DNA of 64,000 nt from contig CAYFLK010000010.1 of assembly GCA_964344035.1 (NCBI GenBank), positions 15,805 through 79,804 of the forward strand, read 5' to 3'. Shown one piece after another: positions 10,284 through 19,140 of this stretch. The position numbers and the translations under genes were made by a program. Under the pieces are notes generated by a model. It was given only the letters and a program-made list of their open reading frames with translations. It was not told the DNA's origin and did no database searches. This DNA comes from UBA1014 sp964344035. GTDB taxonomy: Bacteria > SAR324 > NAC60-12. Each line of letters starts with the position of its first letter. Position 1 is the stretch's first letter.

Positions 10284-10526
10284 TCATCTACCTCCCTGAT
10301 GCACCTTCAGTTTCGGCCGTTTTCTGGTGGGCATCGAGTGGAAACGACTGTATCCGAAGTACGCGCCAAGTCCCCAGCCGATGAAACCGAGCACGAGGCT
10401 GTTCACCCACAATTCACCCCGAAGTAATTCTGCGCTCCAAAATCCGATTACCACCCCGATTAAGGTGCCCAGGCGGACGAAGTTGTCCTGAAACAAAGTA
10501 AGTATAAGCAGCAGTAGCCAGCGCAT
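10284..10526 (-). CDS. small two-helix membrane protein
   Basis: 80 residues from ATG 10526. The N-terminal MRWLLLLILTLFQDNFVRLG, then GTLIGVVIGFWSAEL and SLVLGFIGWGLGAYFGY, indicate two or three membrane helices. The tail is basic (RKRPKLKVHQGGR). The longer frame from 10625 begins with residues that look non-coding. It lies just upstream of the 63-residue gene on the same strand. No function can be assigned. Confidence 0.45.
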   Translation of the reverse strand: MRWLLLLILTLFQDNFVRLGTLIGVVIGFWSAELLRGELWVNSLVLGFIGWGLGAYFGYSRFHSMPTRKRPKLKVHQGGR

Positions 10527-10737
10527 CTTTTTTTCCGAAGTTTTATTTTTTTGAATGCATAATTCTTGACAAATCCAACCATACGCTATTCCTTTCTCAA
10601 CCTGAAACGAAAAATAGCAACCCACTGCCTAAACCTGGTTTTGAAGCCGGGAATGTCTGATCCGGGAGAAGCTGATTGCGACTTGGCAGGAATTAAATGA
10701 AAATAATAATTTGACCCATAATACATAGGAGACAACC

Positions 10738-11505
10738 ATGGATCCTGCTGGATTATTCAACCTAAGTGGAAAAGTCGCCCTTGTTACAGGCGCCAGTCGA
10801 GGCATCGGCGCCGCGGTCTCAAAGACTCTGGCGCGTTTCGGCGCGGAAGTGATTATCACCAGCCGCAAAAAAGACTCGCTGGACCAGGTTGCGGAGGAAA
10901 TCCGTAACGAGGGCGGAGAAGCTGTGGTCAAAGTTTGCCACAATGGAGATCTCGGACAGATACGCCAATTGTTTCACGAGTTGAGGCAAACCCCGGGAAA
11001 GCTCGATATTCTCATCAACAACGCCGCGACAAATCCATATTTTGGTCCCGCGCTGGATATGGAGGAAGCCGCATGGGACAAAACCGTAGAAGTCAACCTC
11101 AAAGGTCCGTTCTTCATGAGCCAACAGGCGGCCAAACTGATGAAATCAAATGGCGGTGGGGCAATAGTGAACGTATCCTCGATCAATGGCATTATTCCCA
11201 TGCACGGACAAAGCGCCTATTCGATCACTAAGGCAGGATTGATTTCGATGACGCAGGCTCTGGCCAAGGAACTCGGTGGGGACGGGATCCGGGTCAATGC
11301 CCTGCTTCCCGGTCTTACAGACACCCGGTTCGCATCAGCAATGACACAGAACGAGGATTACATGAAAACCGCACTTGCACAGATTCCTCTTGGACGCATC
11401 GCCCAACCCGATGAAATGTGCGGGATGGCCCTTTTCCTGGTTTCTCCGGCAGCGTCTTATGTAACCGGCGGGGCTTATGTCGTCGATGGCGGAATCCTGG
11501 CTTGA
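10738..11505 (+). CDS. short-chain dehydrogenase/reductase (classical SDR)
   Basis: 255 residues. The Rossmann TGASRGIG cofactor motif (about 17-24), INNAA, the catalytic Ser in NVSSINGI and Tyr-x-x-x-Lys in YSITK are all present. The C-terminal GGAYVVDGG is typical of classical SDRs that use NAD(P)H. A good ribosome site (AGGAG, 10727-10731) precedes ATG 10738. Substrate is unknown; such sequences are often annotated as 3-oxoacyl-ACP reductase or glucose dehydrogenase without evidence. It stands alone before fumC, separated by about 170 bases. Confidence 0.9.
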   Translation: MDPAGLFNLSGKVALVTGASRGIGAAVSKTLARFGAEVIITSRKKDSLDQVAEEIRNEGGEAVVKVCHNGDLGQIRQLFHELRQTPGKLDILINNAATNPYFGPALDMEEAAWDKTVEVNLKGPFFMSQQAAKLMKSNGGGAIVNVSSINGIIPMHGQSAYSITKAGLISMTQALAKELGGDGIRVNALLPGLTDTRFASAMTQNEDYMKTALAQIPLGRIAQPDEMCGMALFLVSPAASYVTGGAYVVDGGILA

Positions 11506-11679
11506 ACTGATTAATTCTGCTGACAGGATAAAGTATAAATTGAAAGAGTATGGAGAATTACAGGTGCGAAAAACCTCACACGCATAAAACCTGCTCACCA
11601 TTTCATCCTGTCTAATGCCAAACGAGTAAGAACAGATTCACAACAATAGAGGCAATAACTCTACAGAAAAAAGGAACCG

Positions 11680-13074
11680 ATGAGCGAAGATTACCGTGTT
11701 GAGAAAGATTCTATGGGAGAAATCCGAGTGCCCGCCAACGCACTCTATGCCGCGCAAACCCAGCGCGCAGTTGAAAATTTCCCTGTCAGCGGCATACCCA
11801 TCCCGCGCCCCCTGATTTCCGCACTAGGCTTGATCAAGCGCTCCGCGGCCATAGTCAATGGAGAATCAGGCGCCATACCTGCGGAAATTGCTGAAGCCGT
11901 TTCTAAAGCGGCACGGGAAGTGATCGACGGGAAACACGACGGACATTTCCCCATTGATGTCTACCAAACCGGCTCCGGGACCTCGAGCAACATGAATGCG
12001 AATGAGGTGATCGCCAACCGGGCGACGCAGTTGTTGTCAAAAACAGCGGAAAAAGTGCATCCTAACGATCACGTCAACTGTGGGCAGAGTTCCAACGACA
12101 CTTTCCCCACCGCCATCCGCATCGCGGCTGTGCTCGAAACAGGCGGCCAACTGCTGCCCGCACTGGAGGAATTAAAACAGACATTCCTGGAAAAAGGGAA
12201 GGAATACGGCCATGTGGTCAAAACCGGCAGGACCCACCTGATGGATGCAATGCCGGTGACGATTGAGCAGGAATTCAGCGGTTACGCACGGCAGCTTGAA
12301 CTTGGTATGCAAAGAATCGAATCCGCCCTGGAACGTATGCTCGAACTGCCGATGGGCGGTACCGCGGTCGGCACCGGCATAAACACGCCCCCGGAGTTCC
12401 CACCACGTTTTGCCGAGGAAGTTGCAAAATGGACCGGTATGCATTTCCGTGAAGCGGAAAATCACTTTGAAGCGCAAGCGACGGTCGATGCGCCGGTTGA
12501 ATTAAGCGGGCAGTTGAAAACGGTGTCGGTGGGTCTGATGAAGATCGTCAACGATCTGCGCTGGATGAATTCAGGTCCCAACGGCGGTCTGGGAGAAATC
12601 CAGCTGGCCGCGCTGCAGCCGGGTTCCTCGATTATGCCGGGTAAAGTGAACCCGGTGATCGAGGAATCAACGGCAATGGTCTGCGCGCAGGCGATTGGGT
12701 ACGATACGGCGGTTTCGCTCGGGGGACTCTCAGGTAACTTTGAATTGAATGTCATGCTGCCGATGGTTGCCCAAAGCCTGCTGGAATCGATCCGTCTGCT
12801 CACAGGCGCCTGCCGGAACCTGGCCCGGAAATCGGTTTCACGGATAAAGGTGCGTGAGGAGCACATCCGTTCGTTGGTCGGCAAAAACCCCATCCTGGTC
12901 ACCACCCTCAACCCCCTTATTGGCTACGATCTGGCAGCCAAGATTGCCAAAACAGCGTTTGCGGAAAACCGTGCATTGATGGATGTCGCGCGGGAATTGT
13001 GTGATCTTCCGGAGGAGGAACTCGCCCAGGCGCTCGATCCGACAAGAATGACCGAAGGGGGGTTGATCGAGTAG
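11680..13074 (+). CDS. fumC: class II fumarate hydratase
   Basis: 464 residues. It interconverts fumarate and malate in the TCA cycle without an iron-sulfur cluster. The superfamily signature GSSIMPGKVNPV is complete, with TGSGTSSNMNANEV (substrate site), the catalytic His region GRTHLMDAMP and NDTFPTAI. Full length with normal ends. A potential argininosuccinate-lyase-family paralogue is ruled out by the fumarase-specific N-terminus (EKDSMGEIRVP) and the TGSGTSSNMN motif. Monocistronic by spacing. Confidence 0.96.
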   Translation: MSEDYRVEKDSMGEIRVPANALYAAQTQRAVENFPVSGIPIPRPLISALGLIKRSAAIVNGESGAIPAEIAEAVSKAAREVIDGKHDGHFPIDVYQTGSGTSSNMNANEVIANRATQLLSKTAEKVHPNDHVNCGQSSNDTFPTAIRIAAVLETGGQLLPALEELKQTFLEKGKEYGHVVKTGRTHLMDAMPVTIEQEFSGYARQLELGMQRIESALERMLELPMGGTAVGTGINTPPEFPPRFAEEVAKWTGMHFREAENHFEAQATVDAPVELSGQLKTVSVGLMKIVNDLRWMNSGPNGGLGEIQLAALQPGSSIMPGKVNPVIEESTAMVCAQAIGYDTAVSLGGLSGNFELNVMLPMVAQSLLESIRLLTGACRNLARKSVSRIKVREEHIRSLVGKNPILVTTLNPLIGYDLAAKIAKTAFAENRALMDVARELCDLPEEELAQALDPTRMTEGGLIE

Positions 13075-13427
13075 GGCATCACACATTTATTGAGGTAATG
13101 CAGTCCATTTGGACAATGTACAAGCAAGGCTAATTTGAGAAGGCTTGGACTGCATTACCACACTGCAGCAGAAAATGCATAACCTTTCCCAACCTTAAAA
13201 ATACGCATGACAAATGCCCCTTCCTGCTACACCTATCCTAAATGCTTGATTTCCATTTCATTTCCTCTGTGATACACTGCAACCGTTTTATCTGAACCGG
13301 ACGTTTACGGAAAAGAGCATTTTCATTTCCGGAAAGCATCAAAATCCGGACACATTCGCCCTTACTTTTCAGGGTTGCATTCTAATATCAATAACGAACC
13401 GGTTATTCAGTTTCCCGGAATTCGCAA
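13075..13427. other. intergenic interval fumC-parA with a long inverted repeat
   Basis: 353 bases without a supported gene. It contains the perfect 14-base inverted repeat at 13094-13107/13146-13159, described separately. The remaining AT-rich part before parA presumably holds its promoter, but no confident -10/-35 pair was identified. Confidence 0.6.
13094..13159. repeat. perfect 14-bp inverted repeat downstream of fumC
   Basis: GGTAATGCAGTCCA (13094-13107) is the exact reverse complement of TGGACTGCATTACC (13146-13159), with 38 bases between. The left arm also forms a nested small palindrome GTCCA-TT-TGGAC (13103-13114). There is no U-run, so it is not a classical terminator. It may be an mRNA 3'-end structure, a small non-autonomous element or a protein-binding site. 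Confidence 0.7.
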
Positions 13428-14213
13428 ATGGACCGATCCACGGCGAGAGTGATCTCTTTCAACAGCCAGAAGGGGGGAGTGGGGAAGACCACTTCTGCAA
13501 TCCACCTCGCAAACACACTCGCCCTCGGCGGGTACCAAACCCTGCTGATGGACCTTGATCCGCAAGGGTCCGTCATGTCGGCATTGAAGATTGAATCACG
13601 GACGAACAGCGGGACGCTGGAAATTTTCTGTGAACAGGGAACGACACTTGAAGATGTGAAACAGCAAGGAGTCCACCGCAACCTGGATCTTGTTCTCTCC
13701 AACATCACCCGCTTGACAGAGGAACAGCAAGTGCTCAAAGTGGCGAAGGATTATTACCACCTCACGCAGTGGCTGGAACAGAACACCCTGGAACTTTATG
13801 ATTTCATTGTCATCGATGCGCCCGCGACAACCAGCGTGTTAAGCATCAACGTAATGCTGGCGGCAAACCTGATCATCATACCCCTGCAATGCCATGCACT
13901 GGCGGTAAAGTCGCTGAAACGGTTTCTCAGGGCATTCCGGGATTTACAGTCAAACCTCGACCCGAACCTGAAACTCGCCGGTATCCTGCTGACCATGTAT
14001 GACAAGAATATCCCGTCCCACCAGCATGTGTGCAAGCAGGTGTATCGCGCGCTCGGGGAATCCGTGTTTGAAACCATCATCCCCCATTGCAATCAGATCC
14101 TCGATGCAAGCGTTCTGGGAATCGACGTCATCCAACGCCGCTTCACTTCGGTGGGCGCCACCGGCTACATCCGTTTTACCAATGAACTGCTTGACCGCTT
14201 CAACCTGCGTTGA
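13428..14213 (+). CDS. ParA/Soj-family ATPase
   Basis: 261 residues. The deviant Walker A is SQKGGVGKTTSAIHLA near the N-terminus with both signature lysines. Walker A' LMDLDPQGS and Walker B VIDAPATTS follow. Such ATPases partition DNA or position large protein complexes. No parB gene is adjacent, and it faces the flagellin-mnmE-rppH array convergently. It could therefore be a chromosome-partition orphan or a cargo-positioning ParA; sequence does not decide. An SD is not evident before ATG 13428. Confidence 0.85.
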   Translation: MDRSTARVISFNSQKGGVGKTTSAIHLANTLALGGYQTLLMDLDPQGSVMSALKIESRTNSGTLEIFCEQGTTLEDVKQQGVHRNLDLVLSNITRLTEEQQVLKVAKDYYHLTQWLEQNTLELYDFIVIDAPATTSVLSINVMLAANLIIIPLQCHALAVKSLKRFLRAFRDLQSNLDPNLKLAGILLTMYDKNIPSHQHVCKQVYRALGESVFETIIPHCNQILDASVLGIDVIQRRFTSVGATGYIRFTNELLDRFNLR

Positions 14214-14241
14214 TTTTCCAATGACTGATATAAGACCAACC

Positions 14242-14715
14242 TCAAACAAGGTCGAATATCCGCAGCGCCCTTTTGTAGGCCTTGCGTTTGAAGGGGACAA
14301 GCCTGCGCAGCAATTCGCGGGGCTGTAGCCAGGTATAGGCGTCAAATTCCAGGGGGGCATGAGAAAAGCTAATCACGTCAGTGCCGGCATGGAGATGAAC
14401 AAGGTACCAGCGCTGCTGCTGCCCGATGACCCCTTTCCATTCGGGTTTGCCTGACAGAGAATGCAGTATGCGCTTCGGATAGCGGTATCGTGTCCGGGAT
14501 TTTGACGATGCAAGGAGGGACACATCCCGTGTGCCAATTTCCTCCTCGAGTTCGCGCAATATTGCTTCATCCTCGGCTTCTCCGGGTTCAACTCCTCCCT
14601 GGGGAAACTGCCAGCCGTGCTCGTAGCGGCCGATTCGGTGGAACGCAAGCACTTCCCGACGGTCGGGAGAAACTATTACAGCACCGACGTTGTTTCTGAA
14701 GCTCCCTCGGCTCAT
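14242..14715 (-). CDS. rppH: RNA pyrophosphohydrolase (Nudix)
   Basis: 157 residues. It removes pyrophosphate from mRNA 5' ends to trigger decay. The N-terminus (FRNNVGAVIVSPDRREVLAF, WQFPQGGVEPGE) is that of RppH. The Nudix box GGVEPGE...RELEEEIG matches GX5EX7REUXEEXG. Length is typical. Its ATG overlaps the stop of the upstream acidic-protein gene by four bases (14712-14715), so it is the last gene of the mnmE array and is translationally coupled. A plant-like diadenosine hydrolase is the closest alternative family. Confidence 0.9.
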   Translation of the reverse strand: MSRGSFRNNVGAVIVSPDRREVLAFHRIGRYEHGWQFPQGGVEPGEAEDEAILRELEEEIGTRDVSLLASSKSRTRYRYPKRILHSLSGKPEWKGVIGQQQRWYLVHLHAGTDVISFSHAPLEFDAYTWLQPRELLRRLVPFKRKAYKRALRIFDLV

Positions 14716-15755
14716 TCTTCACTGAGTTTCTGATCAAGCACACGTCCGCGGATTTGCCCCACCAGTTCATTTATCGGCAGATCTGGGATTTCCTCCCAGT
14801 CCATCATGCGCAGCAAATTCCGTTTCAGCCGTCCCCGCATCAGCCCGCGTTCCTGCCACTGATTGTAGATGGTTTCAAACTCATGAGGCAGAGGGCGTCC
14901 ATCTAGGTTTCGCCGGAGCAGGAACTTTATCACACTGTCGGGGTATTTACGCATGAATTCCATCATTGATGCCTGTGTGATCGGACCGGATCCGAAAACC
15001 ACGTCAGATTCATCGGTTTCATCGGCCCGCAGCCCTTCATCTTCATCGAAATCCTCCTCTTCCTCTTCCATCTCATCGAGCAATTGCGCCGCCGTCACCG
15101 CTTCAGGTTTCCCTGCAGCACGTGGAATTTCCATTTCATACTCCTCCTCTTCCTCATTTCCGTTGGTAACCTCTTCTGCTTTTCCGGAATCTGATACTGA
15201 CTGCGGGGGTTCCTGAAATTCGTTTTCTTCTTCGACAGCCTCAATGTCCTCTGCTTCCACTTCCAGTGGTTCCATCAACTCCTCGTCGAGTTCAGCGGGT
15301 TCAAGTAAAACCGGCTCCACGGAGGTATCATGCTCAGGCTCAGAAAGCGGAGTCTCTTTATGCACAGCAGGCGGCATTTCTTTAAGTTCCGGAGAGGGGG
15401 TTTGTGTCTTTCCCCTTTTCACAACTTTTTTGCCTAGATCCCGCACCAGTTCAAACGGAGGGAGGGGGTTAGCCGGAGGGGTGGCGGATGCCAGGAATCG
15501 CGCGGCGCGCCTTTGCATTTCATAGTCAACAGCGGGGTCTGAAGGGGTCCGGTCCGCTATCAACTCAAGTATTTGACCCGGACCCACCCAACCCGGAGGT
15601 TCAGGCGCTTTCGGCTGCCGTACCCGGGAGCGCGCATTTTGCCGCCCGTCTTCTGAAATATCCAGTGTCTCGGAACCCGCACTTGAGGATGCCGCCGCAT
15701 GGATACGGCGAAAATCCTCCAGCATCGTTTCCACCTGGAAGGGTGACATGGACAT
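14712..15755 (-). CDS. acidic low-complexity protein of unknown function
   Basis: 347 residues from ATG 15755 (a second ATG is two codons on); the longer open frame to 15893 would run into the preceding gene and is not used. The middle half is very rich in Glu, Asp, Pro and Ser (runs such as MEEEEEDFDEDEG) and is probably disordered. The last 90 residues (from about SVIKFLLRRNLDG) look folded and basic/helical. There is no signal peptide or membrane helix. It sits 10 bases after the coiled-coil gene and overlaps rppH by four bases, so it belongs to the same operon. I do not recognise a family. Confidence 0.6.
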   Translation of the reverse strand: MSMSPFQVETMLEDFRRIHAAASSSAGSETLDISEDGRQNARSRVRQPKAPEPPGWVGPGQILELIADRTPSDPAVDYEMQRRAARFLASATPPANPLPPFELVRDLGKKVVKRGKTQTPSPELKEMPPAVHKETPLSEPEHDTSVEPVLLEPAELDEELMEPLEVEAEDIEAVEEENEFQEPPQSVSDSGKAEEVTNGNEEEEEYEMEIPRAAGKPEAVTAAQLLDEMEEEEEDFDEDEGLRADETDESDVVFGSGPITQASMMEFMRKYPDSVIKFLLRRNLDGRPLPHEFETIYNQWQERGLMRGRLKRNLLRMMDWEEIPDLPINELVGQIRGRVLDQKLSEE

Positions 15756-15765
15756 TGTTCGTGTT

Positions 15766-16182
15766 TCAGGTAATCCGTTTTGATGGATATAACTGGTTTC
15801 CGGAGACCCTGCGGGAATAATTGATTTGTTGGCGGAGCTGATCCATCTCCCGAAAAACCTGTTTCTTTTCCTCAGACATAATTTTTTCCACACTCAGTTC
15901 GGATTGCAACAGCTTTTCCATCAGTTTGCGGTGTGTTTCATGCAGGCTGATTTCCTCATTTTTCAAATCCCGCTCATGCTGACTCCGCCAAAGTTCCTGC
16001 AGGGCTTCGGTCTCGCGGAGTTTTTCGATGACCTGCTGTTTTTGATCGAGCAGCCAGTTCCATCCTGCGGTTTCCGATTCGGCCATCTGCCGCTGTGAAA
16101 GGTCCAGCAATTCCTCCAGCAGTTCCTGCCGCCGTTTCATCAGGATAACTAGATCGCTCTCCTGCAGGAGTTCATTTGCCAA
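15766..16182 (-). CDS. coiled-coil protein, possible FlgN-like flagellar chaperone
   Basis: 138 residues if it starts at TTG 16182, which has a GGAG seven bases upstream; ATG 16140 is the fallback start. It is almost entirely helical, with heptad-like Leu/Glu/Lys repeats (MKRRQELLEELLDLSQRQ, LDQKQQVIEKLRETEAL). The layout of an N-terminal helix plus a KQ-x-x-x-x-KL segment recalls FlgN/FliT-type export chaperones. Two flagellin genes lie upstream in the same array, which supports but does not prove that role. It overlaps the end of mnmE by 11 bases. Confidence 0.5.
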   Translation of the reverse strand: MANELLQESDLVILMKRRQELLEELLDLSQRQMAESETAGWNWLLDQKQQVIEKLRETEALQELWRSQHERDLKNEEISLHETHRKLMEKLLQSELSVEKIMSEEKKQVFREMDQLRQQINYSRRVSGNQLYPSKRIT

Positions 16183-17551
16183 TGCAGAACTCCGAAAATA
16201 TGCGTTCCAACAGATCGTCGGCGGTCGTCTCACCGACAATTTCGCCGAGAGCGTTCAGCCCTGACCGCAGGTCGACCGCAAGCAGTTCCTCGCCGATTTT
16301 ATTCTGTAACCCCTCACATGCCAGGCGCAGGGCTGCAAGCCCCTTTTCAGCTGCCTGCTGCTGACGCATGTTGGTGAGCCATGTACTTTCCAGGGCGGGA
16401 GGTTTTCCCCCGCTGGATTTACGGAAGAGGGAATCCTTCAGTTTTTCAATACCCTCCCCGGTTTTCGCGGAAAGCGTTACCGATTCGAACCGGGAAACAC
16501 TGGATTTCCACTCGGGGTCTTTTCCGGACAACAGGTCGGATTTATTGAAAACGACAAGGGTCCGTTCCGGCTCGATAGACTGCAGCAGCCGCATGTCTTC
16601 CTTTACCAGGGCAACGCTGCCGTCGAGAACCAACAGGGTCAGGTCCGCGGTATCCCAAGCAACCCTGGAACGGCGTATTCCTTCACTTTCCACAGGATCT
16701 TTCGATTCCCGTATTCCCGCGGTATCAGCAAAGCGGAAGGCCAGCCCACGGATTTGGATGGACTCCTCAATCACGTCCCGCGTAGTACCCGGGAATGTGG
16801 TCACGATGGCACGAGGTTCCTGCAGGAGGGAATTGAGCAGTGACGACTTGCCCACATTCGGACGACCGATGATGGCGACCCCGATTCCTTCGCGCATGCG
16901 TCTTCCCTGACCCGCGCCCGCAAGCATTTGCACCAGTTCCGCGCAGCAGTGATTCAGACGCCGCAGACATTCATCGCGTTCCGTGAAGACTGCGTTTTCA
17001 TCTGGAAACTCGATGGTCGCTTCAATAAGAGAGGCAACCGCAGCCACTTCGTTTTTCACTTTTTTAATAGCCTGAAAAAGCTTCCCGCGCAGCTGCTGGG
17101 CAGCGGCTTTTAGCCCGAGACCGGAATTCGCGTAGGTCAGGTCAGCAACCGCCTCGACACGGGTCAGGTCCAGGCGTCCGTTGATGAATGCGCGCTGGGT
17201 GAACTCCCCCGGCCGCGCCAAGCGCACACCGCGCCCAATGATCAGTCCCAGGATGGTCTGCATACCCAGCACGCTGCCGTGTCCCTGCACTTCCACCACG
17301 TCTTCACAGGTAAAAGACCTCGGCGCGCGCATCACTGTAACCAGCACTTCGTCAACCGGTTCCGTATCTTCCTGAATCCATCCATGGATTAACTGATGCG
17401 ACGGGGCCTCCTCAAGTGGAGGCCCCGGAGCGGATCGGACAAACAGCGGAGACACCGATTCAACGGCCGTCGGACCACTGACCCTGATCACGCCCAGCCC
17501 AGAGGGCTGCAGGGCGGTGGCGATTGCGGCAATTGTATCATCAAACACCAT
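16172..17551 (-). CDS. mnmE: tRNA modification GTPase MnmE
   Basis: 459 residues. With MnmG it makes the carboxymethylaminomethyl group on wobble U34. The N-terminal folate-binding domain begins DTIAAIATALQPSGLGVIRV and includes PGEFTQRAFINGR. The G domain carries GRPNVGKSSLLN (P-loop), DTAG and NKSD. The protein ends FCIGK, the required C-[IL]-GK motif with the catalytic cysteine. It starts 17 bases after the upstream flagellin stop. That neighbour is unusual: mnmE normally follows rnpA/yidC near the origin. Confidence 0.96.
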   Translation of the reverse strand: MVFDDTIAAIATALQPSGLGVIRVSGPTAVESVSPLFVRSAPGPPLEEAPSHQLIHGWIQEDTEPVDEVLVTVMRAPRSFTCEDVVEVQGHGSVLGMQTILGLIIGRGVRLARPGEFTQRAFINGRLDLTRVEAVADLTYANSGLGLKAAAQQLRGKLFQAIKKVKNEVAAVASLIEATIEFPDENAVFTERDECLRRLNHCCAELVQMLAGAGQGRRMREGIGVAIIGRPNVGKSSLLNSLLQEPRAIVTTFPGTTRDVIEESIQIRGLAFRFADTAGIRESKDPVESEGIRRSRVAWDTADLTLLVLDGSVALVKEDMRLLQSIEPERTLVVFNKSDLLSGKDPEWKSSVSRFESVTLSAKTGEGIEKLKDSLFRKSSGGKPPALESTWLTNMRQQQAAEKGLAALRLACEGLQNKIGEELLAVDLRSGLNALGEIVGETTADDLLERIFSEFCIGK

Positions 17552-17568
17552 CTGCCCAGGTGCTGACG

Positions 17569-19002
17569 CTAGTGGTTGTTGTTTATCAGCAGCCGCAGAA
17601 CGTCCGGGTCGACACGATTCGTCTGCGCGGCTGCTGCCGCTGCCGCTTCAGTCATGATCATATGTTTGGTGTAACGAGCCACTTCCTCAGCCAGATCAGT
17701 GTCCCGGATTGTTGATTCCGCGGCCACCAGGTTTTCCTGGGCAACTCTAAGGGTGGTCAAGTTGCTCTCCAGCGCATGTCTCTGCACTGCGCCCAGCCTG
17801 CCGCGTAGGGAAAGTAGCTGATCGGTCGCCTCATCCACAAGCCGAATCGTGTCCGCCGCGGCCTGTGGGGTGAAAACGTGAACTTCCGACAAGCTGCCGA
17901 ATCCGCTTTCATTTGCCACTCCCCTTGCCAGAGAAGTCGTGTGCGTGCTTTCAATCGCCACCCCTACCTGTTGGCCTTCATTGGGACCGGTCTGGAACTG
18001 CATCGAATTCTGCGCAACCAGCACACGCCCCACTTCGCCCAGACTGTCTCCGGTATAGACAATACTAAGATCAGTGGTGTTGAAATTCGAATCCCTGCCC
18101 GTAAGTACCCGTCCATCTCCCTCGGCGGCTTCTCGGGCTATCTTGCCCTCGATATCCGTACCGAGTATCAACTGAGGCTGGTTTGCCTCACTCACCAGCG
18201 CGTCTTCCTTGAAGCTGGTGATGGTAAATCCCTTGGCCAGACCAAACTCCTGGTGCTGAATGGTCAGCTGTTCCAGGTCTGCATCATGGTCCACCAAAAG
18301 GTTCATGTTTGCGTCGGCTATGCCGCGTTTCAGCCTGCTGACGAAATTGACCGCCGTCCCCCCTTTGGGGCTGGAAACCTCGATCAGATTGCCGTCTTCC
18401 TCTTCGAGGCTGATCCGCAATCCCTCCGCGGTTTCATCATTGAAATCCGCGACAAGGGTGGCTCTTTCAGGCAACCGCATGACTTCAACAGAATAGCCTT
18501 CCACCGGAGACGCGCGTGTTTTTGCGCTGGCCCAGATAAAGACAAGATCGTCGTTGTTTCCCACTCCGGAGGCTCCCTGGCTTCCGTCCAGCAATGGCTT
18601 GTTGCCGAAGCGGGTGTGGCGGGTAACCCGGTCGATACTCTCCAGCGCGCCGCGGATTTCAGTCTGCAGTGCAGTCAAAGCGTTTGAATCGTTGGCCGCC
18701 GAGTTAGCCGCGGCAACAGCGAGCTGCCGCATTTCTATCAGCAGGTTGTTCACTTCCCCAAGCGCTCCTTCGGCGGTTTGCACCAGAGAAACCGAAAACT
18801 CTGTATTCGCCAATGCCTGTTCCACGCTTGCAATCTGAGACCGCAAGTTTTCGGATACAACCAGACCCGAGGGATCGTCCGCGCCGCGGTTGATTTTCAA
18901 CCCTGATGCGAGCCGCTCCAGCGAATGGGAAAGAGACATCTGGGATTCCGCCAGATACCTCAGGGTGTTAACCGACGCGGGATTGTGTTTTATCCGCATC
19001 AT
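17569..19002 (-). CDS. fliC: flagellin (divergent copy)
   Basis: 477 residues. Conserved N-terminal D0/D1 (NTLRYLAESQMSLSHSLERL, LASGLKINRGADDPSGL, VQTAEGALGEVNNLL) and C-terminal D1 (RGRLGAVQRHALESNLTTLR, AAESTIRDTDLAEE) flank a variable centre. The last 25 residues are unusual: an alanine run (TEAAAAAAAAQTN) and an ending LLINNNH replace the common AQAN...LLR pattern, so this copy may be a minor or specialised flagellin. ATG 18999 may be used instead of 19002 because it is better spaced from GAGG. It is followed by mnmE after 17 bases. Confidence 0.9.
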   Translation of the reverse strand: MMRIKHNPASVNTLRYLAESQMSLSHSLERLASGLKINRGADDPSGLVVSENLRSQIASVEQALANTEFSVSLVQTAEGALGEVNNLLIEMRQLAVAAANSAANDSNALTALQTEIRGALESIDRVTRHTRFGNKPLLDGSQGASGVGNNDDLVFIWASAKTRASPVEGYSVEVMRLPERATLVADFNDETAEGLRISLEEEDGNLIEVSSPKGGTAVNFVSRLKRGIADANMNLLVDHDADLEQLTIQHQEFGLAKGFTITSFKEDALVSEANQPQLILGTDIEGKIAREAAEGDGRVLTGRDSNFNTTDLSIVYTGDSLGEVGRVLVAQNSMQFQTGPNEGQQVGVAIESTHTTSLARGVANESGFGSLSEVHVFTPQAAADTIRLVDEATDQLLSLRGRLGAVQRHALESNLTTLRVAQENLVAAESTIRDTDLAEEVARYTKHMIMTEAAAAAAAQTNRVDPDVLRLLINNNH

Positions 19003-19081
19003 AAGCCCTCACAGAATGTATTGAGTGCAGGAGTGTCCGTGGGACATTCCCTGCCAAACAGCCTGCCGGTCCGGGTCCGGG

Positions 19082-19105
19082 GGAAACAGATCCCCGGGGG
19101 TTTCC
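19082..19105. repeat. stem-loop between the two tandem flagellin genes
   Basis: GGAAAC (19082-19087) and GTTTCC (19100-19105) form an inverted repeat with a GC-rich 12-base loop that is itself largely palindromic (TCCCCGGGG). It lies 37-59 bases downstream of the larger flagellin on the transcribed strand. It could be a terminator-like or mRNA-stabilising structure that sets different levels of the two flagellins. Confidence 0.4.
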
Positions 19106-19140
19106 GGGCCGGCGGAAGTTACCGTTTCAAAGAACCGGTA

